Assembly: GCA_013817065.1 (NCBI GenBank)
Contig: JACDDJ010000013.1
Coordinates: 1-18,597, forward strand
Direction: 5' to 3'
Length of the DNA: 18,597 bases
DNA from: Acidobacteriota bacterium
GTDB taxonomy: Bacteria; Acidobacteriota; Vicinamibacteria; Vicinamibacterales; 2-12-FULL-66-21
Shown: positions 1 to 6,174 of the stretch, piece by piece
How positions within the stretch are numbered: the first letter of the stretch is position 1
How the letters are laid out: each line of letters starts with the position of its first letter
Program-made: the position numbers and the translations under genes
Notes under the pieces: generated by a model
The model's database searches: none
What the model saw: only the letters and a program-made list of their open reading frames with translations
What the model was told of the DNA's origin: nothing

Positions 1-1
1 G

Positions 2-1042
2 TTCATGTTTACCCAGGGATACGAACAGCTCGCGATCAACACCTACGCGCCATTCCTGCTTGATCCACGCATCAACTTCTCCGTGCAGCAGATTACGCCG
101 GACGCGGAACTGGACGACTTCGGTCTGAGCCTCTACGGCCAGGGCACCTTCACGATCAACGAGCGTCTCGATCTCACGGCGGGCGTCCGTTTCGACAGGG
201 AGAAGCGCGAGGCATTGCTCCTGACGTCGTTCTCGCCACAGATCGCGCCCGACGCGCGCGTCGATGCCGAGGAGACATTCACTAACGTGTCGCCGCAGTT
301 CTCCGCGGCCTTCCGCCTGCGTCCCGACAGCACGCTTTACGCGTCGGCCGGACGCGGCTTCAAGGCCGGCGGGTTCAACCCCGCTTCGCCCTCGGATAAC
401 GAAGCCTTCGGCGAGGAGTTTGCGTGGCACGGTGAGGCCGGAGTGAAGAGCACCGCGATGAACGGACGCGTTCGTTTTGGTGCGGCGTTGTTCGTGATCG
501 ACTGGCAGGATCTGCAGCTCAATCTGCCCAACCAGCTCTCGCCCGGACAGTTCTACATCGCCAACGTCGGCAGCGCGAGCAGCCGAGGCTTTGAGCTGGA
601 GATGAACGCCCGTGCCCTCCCGGGCCTCGATCTCTTCGGCTCGTTCGGCTACAGCCACGCCCGCTTCGGCGACGGCGCGTCGTCCAATGGCATCGATGTG
701 TCCGACAACGTGATCCCGAATACGCCGGACTACACCGCGACGCTCGCTGCGCACCTGGCGCGCGGCTTGAATTCGGCGCTGGACGTCTACGGCCACGGCG
801 AAGTCGTGTTCTACGGGGCCTTCAAGTATGACGATGCGAACCTGGCGGAGCAGGAGGCGTATTCACTGGCGAACTTCCGGGGCGGGGTTGAGAGTCGCTA
901 CTTCTTCGTCGAAGGCTGGATCCGTAACGCGTTCGACACCAACTACATCCCGGTGGCCTTCGCGTTCCCGTCACAGTCTGGATTCCTCGGCGAGTCGGGC
1001 CGTCCCCGTACCTTCGGCATCACCGCGGGGTTCAAGTTCTAA
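2..1042 (+). CDS. TonB-dependent receptor, C-terminal part (5' truncated by window edge)
   Basis: This is the C-terminal beta-barrel of an outer-membrane TonB-dependent receptor, a family that imports iron chelates, cobalamin or other large substrates using TonB-ExbBD energy. The frame is open from base 2, so the ATG at position 5 is probably an internal methionine. The visible 345 residues are typical of the barrel: GRGFKAGGFNP near residue 115, FYIANVGSASSRGFELE near 180, alternating aromatic strands, and a terminal phenylalanine (FKF, then TAA) as expected for outer-membrane insertion by the Bam complex. Plug domain and TonB box lie outside the window. The barrel style resembles siderophore-type receptors of the COG1629 group, but the substrate cannot be read from the sequence. 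A heptad-repeat array begins directly after the stop codon. Confidence 0.9.
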   Translation, partial: FMFTQGYEQLAINTYAPFLLDPRINFSVQQITPDAELDDFGLSLYGQGTFTINERLDLTAGVRFDREKREALLLTSFSPQIAPDARVDAEETFTNVSPQFSAAFRLRPDSTLYASAGRGFKAGGFNPASPSDNEAFGEEFAWHGEAGVKSTAMNGRVRFGAALFVIDWQDLQLNLPNQLSPGQFYIANVGSASSRGFELEMNARALPGLDLFGSFGYSHARFGDGASSNGIDVSDNVIPNTPDYTATLAAHLARGLNSALDVYGHGEVVFYGAFKYDDANLAEQEAYSLANFRGGVESRYFFVEGWIRNAFDTNYIPVAFAFPSQSGFLGESGRPRTFGITAGFKF

Positions 1043-1043
1043 A

Positions 1044-1147
1044 ACGTGCGACGCGCTACGTGCGACGTGCAGTGCGAGTGGCTACCTGCGACGTGCGGTG
1101 CGATGTGCAATGTGCTACGTGCCACGCGCACGTGCTGCGGACGTGCT
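1044..1147. repeat. Heptanucleotide repeat array 1 (ACGTGCK units)
   Basis: The array consists of degenerate 7-bp units. ACGTGCG occurs at 1044, 1058 and 1091, ACGTGCA at 1065, ATGTGCA at 1103, ATGTGCT at 1110, ACGTGCC at 1117, and ACGTGCT at 1130 and 1141, with a few diverged or shortened units between them. The units are the reverse complement of those at 2182-2256 and 18413-18447. The array fills almost the whole gap between the receptor stop and the next gene. There are no unique spacers, so this is not a CRISPR. Confidence 0.85.
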
Positions 1148-1152
1148 AGATT
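1147..1152 (+). promoter_or_regulatory. Candidate -10 element TAGATT for the DUF4199 gene
   Basis: TAGATT sits at the end of heptad array 1, 22 bp before the GTG start at 1175. A transcript starting about 7 nt downstream would include the AGGAGG ribosome binding site at 1165-1170. No convincing -35 is visible, because that position falls inside the repeat array. Confidence 0.35.
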
Positions 1153-1174
1153 CGGCCCTTCCTGAGGAGGTCGT

Positions 1175-1690
1175 GTGAGTCCGACGGTAATGGCCGGCCT
1201 GTTGATCGGCGCGCTGTGTGGCGTGTGGACGTTCGTGATGGGGTTTACGGGGTGGTACAAGGCACCCGCCCACTACCAGATTTTCATTCCGGTCGTGACT
1301 CTGATCGAGGTGGCGGTCCTGCTCTGGGGGCTCAGCCGGACCGCTCGGATGGGGCGCACCTACAGCGGCCAGGTGGTTGCCGGCACCTTGATGTCGCTCA
1401 TCGGCGGGGCGGTGATCGTCTGCTTGTCGCTCGTGTTCACCACCGTGGCGTTTCCCGAGTACTTCGACGAGATCAATGCGATGTCGCGCGACATCATGAC
1501 GAAAGCCGGCAAGACCGAAGCGGAGATCGCGGCCTCGATTGATGCGGTGTCCACGATGCAGACACCACTGGGGAACGCCTTCGCAGGATTTGTCGGCACG
1601 GTCATCACCGGTATCGTGGCGTCGGCACTGATTGCGATCTGGGTCCGCGCACGTCCAGGATCACCGCAGGTTTCGCGGAGTAGAGCATGA
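1175..1690 (+). CDS. DUF4199 domain-containing integral membrane protein
   Basis: This 171-residue inner-membrane protein matches the size and layout of the DUF4199 family, whose function is unknown. Four hydrophobic segments are visible, at about residues 4-26, 36-54, 68-94 and 133-156. A soluble loop rich in acidic and basic residues (about 95-130, with DEINAMSRDIMTKAGKTEAEI) separates segments three and four, a hallmark of this family. The GTG start is chosen for the strong AGGAGG at 1165-1170. The gene ends in an ATGA overlap with the next gene, so the two are probably translated together. The family assignment rests on topology and general appearance, not on a catalytic motif. Confidence 0.75.
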   Translation: MSPTVMAGLLIGALCGVWTFVMGFTGWYKAPAHYQIFIPVVTLIEVAVLLWGLSRTARMGRTYSGQVVAGTLMSLIGGAVIVCLSLVFTTVAFPEYFDEINAMSRDIMTKAGKTEAEIAASIDAVSTMQTPLGNAFAGFVGTVITGIVASALIAIWVRARPGSPQVSRSRA

Positions 1691-2178
1691 AGGTAATGGT
1701 GCTCCTGCTGTGGGCCGGATTGCTGGTCGCGTCGCCCGCCGCGGACCAGCACGATCAGCATCACGCCGCGCTCGACGCGCGCGGCGCGACGTTCATGGGC
1801 TTTGATCAGAAGGCGACCGCCCATCATTTCATCCTGACGAAAGACGGCGGCCGCATCGAAGTGACGGCCAAGAACGCGAAAGACACCGCGTCGGTCACCC
1901 AGATCAGGGATCACCTCCGCCACATCGCCATGGTCTTCGCCAATGGAGACTTCGCGCTGCCGGGTCTGGTCCATGACACCAGGGCTGTCCCCGGGGTCGA
2001 TGCGATGAGGAACCACGCCGCCGCGCTGAGCTACACGTTCGAGGAGATCGACCGGGGCGCGCTTGTCAGGATCACGGGGGCGAGCCTGGAAGCCATCGCC
2101 GCCGTCCACGAGTTCCTGCGCTTCCAGATCACTGACCACAAGACCGGTGATCCGCTCAGCCCCGCGAATCGCAAATAG
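1687..2178 (+). CDS. Secreted His-rich protein of unknown function
   Basis: This 163-residue exported protein begins with a signal peptide (residues 1-18, MKVMVLLLWAGLLVASPA). The mature N-terminus is histidine-rich (DQHDQHHAALDARG), and the rest carries a conserved-looking core with FDQKATAHHF (39-48), IRDHLRHIAMVFANGDF (73-89), LPGLVHD (91-97) and VHEFLRFQITDHKTGDPL (140-157). I know similar sequences as uncharacterised proteins in Acidobacteriota and other soil bacteria, but no function is established. Eleven histidines with only three methionines and no cysteine could mean metal binding; that is inference. It overlaps the DUF4199 gene by 4 nt (ATGA) and is probably co-transcribed with it. 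Confidence 0.75.
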   Translation: MKVMVLLLWAGLLVASPAADQHDQHHAALDARGATFMGFDQKATAHHFILTKDGGRIEVTAKNAKDTASVTQIRDHLRHIAMVFANGDFALPGLVHDTRAVPGVDAMRNHAAALSYTFEEIDRGALVRITGASLEAIAAVHEFLRFQITDHKTGDPLSPANRK

Positions 2179-2181
2179 CGG

Positions 2182-2256
2182 GTAGCACGTAGCACGTAGC
2201 ACGGCACGTCGAACGCCGCACGTCGAACCGCACATCGCACATCGCACATCGCACAT
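2182..2256. repeat. Heptanucleotide repeat array 2 (GTAGCAC / CGCACAT units)
   Basis: The array begins with three perfect GTAGCAC units (2182-2202). A central stretch follows in which GCACGTCGAAC recurs 14 bp apart. It ends with four perfect CGCACAT units (2229-2256). All are phases or variants of one heptamer, GCAC-R-T-M. It starts 4 bp after the stop codon of the upstream gene. It is in the opposite orientation to array 1 and the same orientation as array 3. Confidence 0.9.
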
Positions 2257-2335
2257 CCGCTGATCTTGCTTCGAGGGGAGTAGCAGCACCCGCCTTCGCA
2301 CGGCGCGCTCCGGCGCGGCAGGCTCGCACGCACGT

Positions 2336-2341
2336 TAGAAT
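2336..2341 (+). promoter_or_regulatory. Candidate -10 TAGAAT giving a leaderless transcript
   Basis: TAGAAT lies 5 bp before the ATG at 2347 with no Shine-Dalgarno between them. Transcription starting about 7 nt below the -10 would begin at or beside the A of the start codon. The same TAGAAT-ATG spacing style recurs at 14118 and 18460. Confidence 0.45.
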
Positions 2342-2346
2342 CATCC

Positions 2347-3369
2347 ATGCGGTTCTCCCGGGTACTCCTTCTGCTTGTGCTCGTGGTGTCGGGCCCGGGT
2401 GTGCGAGCGCAGTCGCCGCCGCCGGTCGCGCCCGTCGTCACGCCCCCGCCCTTTGACGAGTGGCTGACGGCGCTCAAGGCGGAAGCGATTGAGCGCGGCA
2501 TCGCGGCCGAGCTCGTCGAACGTGCCTTCACCGGGATCCAGCCGGTCGAACAGATTCTCGAGCGTGACCGCACGCAGGCGGAGTTCGCGCTGGACCTCGA
2601 GGCCTACCTGAAGCGACGCCTCACGCCGCAGACGATCAGGATCGCGCAGCAGATGTACACGAAGCATCGCGACCTGCTGCGCAAGGTGGAAACCACCTAC
2701 GGGGTGTCGTCGAGGATCGTGGTGTCGATCTGGGGCCTCGAGTCGAACTTCGGCCGATTCGCTGGCGTACGCCCGACGATTCCGGCGCTCGTCACGCTCG
2801 CCTACGATCCGCGCCGCGGCGCGATGTTTCGCGACGAATTGTTCAACGCGCTGCAGATCGTCAATCGCGGCGACATCCCGCTCGAGCAGCTGAAGGGATC
2901 GTGGGCGGGCGCGCTCGGCCAGCCGCAATTCCTGCCCTCCAGCTACCTTGAATACGCGCAGGATTTCGACGGCGACGGCAGCAAGGACATCTGGAAGTCG
3001 CGGCCTGACGTGTTCGCCTCGATCGCCTTCTACCTGCAGAAGCATGGCTGGAAGGCCGGAGAAGCGTGGGGCCGCGAGGTGCGGATTGCATCGCTGCTCA
3101 AAGAAGCGACCCTGGCGATTCCCCGTCGCGAGGCCGGCTGCCGCGCCCAGAAACTGATGACCGAGCCGCGGCCGCTCGCCGAGTGGAAAAAAATGGGACT
3201 GCGCACCACGGCAGACGCTGCGTTGCCGAAGTCAGAGATGCCGGCCTCGATGGTGGTCGCCGGCACGCGCACCTTCCTGCTTTACGACAACTACGAAGCG
3301 CTGCTGGGCTACAACTGCGCCCACAGCTACGCTCTCAGCGTCGCACTACTGGCCGACCGGCTGCGATAG
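2347..3369 (+). CDS. mltB: Lytic murein transglycosylase, MltB/Slt35-like (GH103)
   Basis: This periplasmic enzyme cleaves the MurNAc-GlcNAc bond of peptidoglycan to leave 1,6-anhydroMurNAc ends. A signal peptide covers residues 1-21 (cleavage at VRA-QS) with no lipobox cysteine, so it should be soluble and not a lipoprotein. The SLT_2/GH103 domain spans roughly residues 35-335. The catalytic glutamate is E132 in WGLESNFGRF, and GSWAGALGQPQFLPSSY (184-200) is the family's substrate-groove signature. DFDGDGSKDIW (206-216) resembles the calcium-binding EF-hand loop of E. coli Slt35. No C-terminal peptidoglycan-binding domain is present. There is no ribosome binding site; a TAGAAT box just upstream suggests leaderless expression. 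The last codons are part of a 27-bp tandem repeat. Confidence 0.92.
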   Translation: MRFSRVLLLLVLVVSGPGVRAQSPPPVAPVVTPPPFDEWLTALKAEAIERGIAAELVERAFTGIQPVEQILERDRTQAEFALDLEAYLKRRLTPQTIRIAQQMYTKHRDLLRKVETTYGVSSRIVVSIWGLESNFGRFAGVRPTIPALVTLAYDPRRGAMFRDELFNALQIVNRGDIPLEQLKGSWAGALGQPQFLPSSYLEYAQDFDGDGSKDIWKSRPDVFASIAFYLQKHGWKAGEAWGREVRIASLLKEATLAIPRREAGCRAQKLMTEPRPLAEWKKMGLRTTADAALPKSEMPASMVVAGTRTFLLYDNYEALLGYNCAHSYALSVALLADRLR

Positions 3370-3423
3370 CGTCGGCTGGCCGACCGGCTGCGATAGCGTC
3401 GGCTGGCCGACCGCCTGCGATAG
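3350..3423. repeat. 27-bp tandem repeat duplicating the 3' end of the transglycosylase gene
   Basis: The unit begins TGGCCGACCGGCTGCGATAG and is 27 bp long. Copy 1 is 3350-3376 and includes the last coding codons and the TAG stop. Copy 2 is 3377-3403 and is identical. Copy 3 (3404-3423) is partial, with one G-to-C change. Because 27 is a multiple of three, each copy repeats the same LADRLR-stop reading, so the copies act as back-up stop codons. Confidence 0.9.
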
Positions 3424-3458
3424 GCACGGGTGTTGCGATCTCCTACACCGAGGTGAAC

Positions 3459-3656
3459 ATGGACCGCGATACGAGCGAATACTCATCGACGCAGGCCCCC
3501 GAGACAGCGGAACACGCGCAAGAGCAGGAGAAGGATCCGGTTGTGGATTCGCGGCTGATTCCGGGCGGTGCCGAGCCACGGAGCGACACGCAGCAGGGGA
3601 TTGCCGGACTCGAGCGCGAGGACCAGGGTAAGGGCCGGAACGAATCTTCCGGCTAA
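3459..3656 (+). CDS. Small acidic hydrophilic protein, hypothetical
   Basis: This is a 65-codon ORF starting at ATG 3459 (an in-frame GTG lies at 3453). GAGGTG lies immediately upstream at 3450-3455, only 3 nt from the ATG, a short but usable ribosome-binding distance. The product is strongly hydrophilic, rich in E, Q, D, S and T, with no hydrophobic segment and probably disordered (EHAQEQEKDPVVDSRLIPGG, residues 19-38). Third codon positions are mostly G or C, like neighbouring real genes, which supports coding. I do not recognise a family. It is the only candidate gene in the 349-bp gap between the transglycosylase and the receptor gene. Confidence 0.5.
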   Translation: MDRDTSEYSSTQAPETAEHAQEQEKDPVVDSRLIPGGAEPRSDTQQGIAGLEREDQGKGRNESSG

Positions 3657-3668
3657 GACATGGTGAAC

Positions 3669-3714
3669 GGACGAAAGGGCTGGCGCGACCATATACTGAC
3701 AGTGCCTTTCGTCC
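3669..3714. promoter_or_regulatory. 10-bp inverted repeat framing a -10 element (candidate operator)
   Basis: GGACGAAAGG (3669-3678) is the exact reverse complement of CCTTTCGTCC (3705-3714), with a 26-bp spacer and arm centres 36 bp apart. TATACT, a good -10 hexamer, lies between the arms at 3692-3697, and the receptor ATG follows at 3719. The left arm falls about where a -35 would be, and the right arm lies in the predicted 5' leader. The arrangement could bind a dimeric regulator. The long loop and lack of a T-tract argue against a terminator. Confidence 0.4.
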
Positions 3715-3718
3715 AACG

Positions 3719-5635
3719 ATGAGATTCATACCGGCTGCGGCCATCCTTCTAGTGCTCTTGCCATCAGCTGCGGCCTCAGGGACCCGGTCGGAGGACGACC
3801 GGACCCAGCCACAGGACCTGAAGAAGCTCTCCATCGAGGAGCTGACACAGCTCGATGTCACCTCTGTGTCGCGTCGGCCTGAACCGATCTCGCGCGTAGC
3901 GGCGGCCGTTTCGGTCATCCGGGCGGAGGACATCCGCCGATCCAGTTCCGTCATCCTTGCCGAAGTCATGCGGCTTGGCGACGCCGTGGACGTCGGGCGC
4001 GTCAACGGCAGGACCTGGGGCATCAGCACCAGGGGATTCAACATCAGCACCGCGAACAAGCTGCTCGTCCTCGTCGATGGCCGCTCGACCTACTCCGGTC
4101 TCTTCGGTGGCACCTTCTGGGATGCACAGGATGCGTTCCTCCCCGACATCGATCGGATCGAGGTCATCCGCGGCCCCGGCGGCACGATCTGGGGCGCCAA
4201 TGCCGTCAACGGCGTCATCAACGTCATCAGCAAGCCGAGCGCGCAGACCCAGGGCACTCTCGTGTCTGTCGTCGGCGGCTTCAACGAGCGCGCCGTTGTT
4301 TCCGCGCGCTATGGTGACTACCTCGGTTCGGGTCATTACCGCATCTACGGGAAGTACCGGATGCGCGAGGCGCAGGTCACGCCATCGGGCGACAGTACGC
4401 AGGACGAGACGCAATTCGGCCAGGCCGGCTTTCAGTACGATTCAAACCAGGCGGCAGCCAACCGCTGGTTCGTGACTGGTGCGCTGTATCGAGGCACTAA
4501 TGGCTTTGCCGATCGTGACGACGCCGATGTCGCGGGCGGCCACCTGCTTGGCAGATGGACACGCCGGACCGGTAGCGGCGAAGCGCTCAGCGTCCTGGCC
4601 TTCTACGACTACTCCTATCGCAAGGTGCCGCTGCAGTTCGAAGGCACCAAGAACACCGGTGAGATCGACGTCCAGCAACAACTGAATCGTGGACGTCACC
4701 TCCTGGTCATCGGCGGGACGGCCCGGATGTCCAGGTTCGATGACCTCGGGACCGCCGGGTTCCGCTTCGACCCGCAGGTTCGGACCGGATGGACCGCGAC
4801 AGCTTTTGCGCAGGACGAGATCACCCTTGTGCGGGAGCGCGCCTATGCCACCGTGGGAGCCAAGTTCGGCTCGAACAACTACACCGGCGTCGAATTTCAG
4901 CCCAACCTGCGCCTGCGCATCCACCCGAGTCAAAAGCAAATGGCCTGGGCGGCGGTGTCGAGGGCCGTCCGACTCCCGACGCGCGTTGATGAGGACCTGC
5001 GCCAGCTGGTGCCGGCCACTGGCACGGTCTTCCTGCGCGGCTCTGAGGATTTCGACCCGGAAGCAGTCATCGCGTATGAGGGCGGTTACCGGGTCGTTCC
5101 GCATCCGCGGGTTTCGGTTGATGTGGCCGCGTTCGTCAACGACTACGACCGGCTGCGCAGCCAGGAGCTGCGTTTCGAGCCTGCACCGGTGGTCGTGCTC
5201 GAGAATCGCCTCAATGCGCGCACGCATGGGATCGAGCTGGCGACGACCGTCCAGCCCGCAACGCCCTGGCGCGTGCACGCCAGCTACGCGTGGCTGCGTG
5301 AATCGTTCACGGTCGACACGGGAAGCACTCACCGAACAGGGCGCACCTCCGAAGCCAACGACCCGGGCCACATGGTGTCGGCCCGCTCGTACCTCGATCT
5401 ACCCCGCAACTTTGCACTGGATGCGATCTTGCGATTTGTCGGGCGCCGTCCCTCTCCGGCCGTGAAATCATACGCGGAGCTCGATCTGCGGCTCGGATGG
5501 GGTCCCCGACCGGGCTGGGAGCTGTCGCTCGTCGGTCAGAATCTGCTCCACAAGCGCCACGCCGAACTGTTTTCACCCGCGACACCCACGTGGTTCCCGC
5601 GCTCGGCCTTCCTTCGGTCCGCATGGACGTTCTGA
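3719..5635 (+). CDS. TonB-dependent receptor with plug domain, first gene of the receptor-YfiR-kinase cluster
   Basis: This is a complete 638-residue outer-membrane receptor. A signal peptide covers residues 1-20. A conserved periplasmic lead, DLKKLSIEELTQLDVTSVS (33-51), is typical of the BtuB/CirA-like subgroup that often sits beside signalling genes. The plug domain (about 50-172) contains TRGFNISTANKLLVLVDGRS, WDAQDAFLPDIDRIEVIRGP and GANAVNGVINVISK. The 22-strand-type barrel fills the remainder and ends in phenylalanine (SAWTF). Next to no ribosome binding site is present; a TATACT -10 lies 22 bp upstream of the ATG. It overlaps the YfiR-family gene by 13 nt. The substrate is not deducible. 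From context it may act as receptor or signal source for the kinase downstream rather than only as a transporter. Confidence 0.92.
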   Translation: MRFIPAAAILLVLLPSAAASGTRSEDDRTQPQDLKKLSIEELTQLDVTSVSRRPEPISRVAAAVSVIRAEDIRRSSSVILAEVMRLGDAVDVGRVNGRTWGISTRGFNISTANKLLVLVDGRSTYSGLFGGTFWDAQDAFLPDIDRIEVIRGPGGTIWGANAVNGVINVISKPSAQTQGTLVSVVGGFNERAVVSARYGDYLGSGHYRIYGKYRMREAQVTPSGDSTQDETQFGQAGFQYDSNQAAANRWFVTGALYRGTNGFADRDDADVAGGHLLGRWTRRTGSGEALSVLAFYDYSYRKVPLQFEGTKNTGEIDVQQQLNRGRHLLVIGGTARMSRFDDLGTAGFRFDPQVRTGWTATAFAQDEITLVRERAYATVGAKFGSNNYTGVEFQPNLRLRIHPSQKQMAWAAVSRAVRLPTRVDEDLRQLVPATGTVFLRGSEDFDPEAVIAYEGGYRVVPHPRVSVDVAAFVNDYDRLRSQELRFEPAPVVVLENRLNARTHGIELATTVQPATPWRVHASYAWLRESFTVDTGSTHRTGRTSEANDPGHMVSARSYLDLPRNFALDAILRFVGRRPSPAVKSYAELDLRLGWGPRPGWELSLVGQNLLHKRHAELFSPATPTWFPRSAFLRSAWTF

Positions 5636-6174
5636 AGAGGCTGCTGCGCGCCGCCCTCCTCGCTGCGATCGCCGGCGCACTCGCGCCCGGCGTGGTCACG
5701 GCGCAGGAGACCATCGAGGCGGACATCAAGGCGACGTTTCTCTACAACTTCACCCGTTTCATCGAATGGCCGGGTCTCCCGACGCCGGGCTCTGCGCAGT
5801 TTCGCATTTGTGTGATTGCGGACGCGACGATGGAACAGGCGATCAAGCGCACCGTCGAGGGTGAGGTCGTCCAGGGGCGGCCGCTGGTCATGACGCAGCC
5901 GCAAACGCCTCAGGATGCGGCCGGCTGCCAGATCCTGTTCGTCGGCCGGTCCGAGCGTCACCGCGCCTCCGCACTCCTCGCCGCGGTTCGCGATCTGCCG
6001 GTCCTGAGTGTCGGGGATTCGCCGGAATTCCTCGATCAGGGCGGCACCATCCAGTTCCTCCTCGTGGAGAACCGTGTCCGCTTCGACGTGAGTCTGCAGA
6101 GTGCGCATCGCGCCAACCTGAAGTTCAGTGCCAACCTGCTCAGAGTTGCACGCACCGTAAAACCCATCCGATGA
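5623..6174 (+). CDS. YfiR-family (DUF4154) periplasmic protein
   Basis: This 183-residue exported protein has a signal peptide (1-27, ending VVTA-QE). The mature start TIEADIKATFLYNFTRFIEWP (30-50) is the signature of the DUF4154/YfiR family. In Pseudomonas aeruginosa YfiR is a periplasmic repressor that binds the CHASE8 sensor YfiN. Cysteines C63 and C102 are 39 apart, the same spacing as the YfiR C71-C110 disulfide. The second YfiR pair (C145-C152) has no counterpart. The ATG at 5623 lies inside the 3' end of the receptor gene (13-nt overlap), and the stop overlaps the kinase start (ATGA). The three genes are thus almost certainly one operon. I infer that it senses or relays a periplasmic signal to the CHASE8 kinase. 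Confidence 0.88.
   Translation: MDVLKRLLRAALLAAIAGALAPGVVTAQETIEADIKATFLYNFTRFIEWPGLPTPGSAQFRICVIADATMEQAIKRTVEGEVVQGRPLVMTQPQTPQDAAGCQILFVGRSERHRASALLAAVRDLPVLSVGDSPEFLDQGGTIQFLLVENRVRFDVSLQSAHRANLKFSANLLRVARTVKPIR

Noticed and set aside
2182..2256. Possible CRISPR array
   Set aside because: Units are 7 bp and contiguous, with no unique spacers and no cas genes in the window.
1360..2301. 313-codon minus-strand ORF with a Cys-rich N-terminus
   Set aside because: Its N-terminus is translated heptad repeat and the rest is antisense to two genes supported by ribosome site, signal peptide and ATGA overlap.
3066..3458. Long upstream extension of the small ORF at 3459
   Set aside because: It runs out of frame through the transglycosylase gene and the 27-bp repeats; only the part from 3459 has a start site and hydrophilic coding character.
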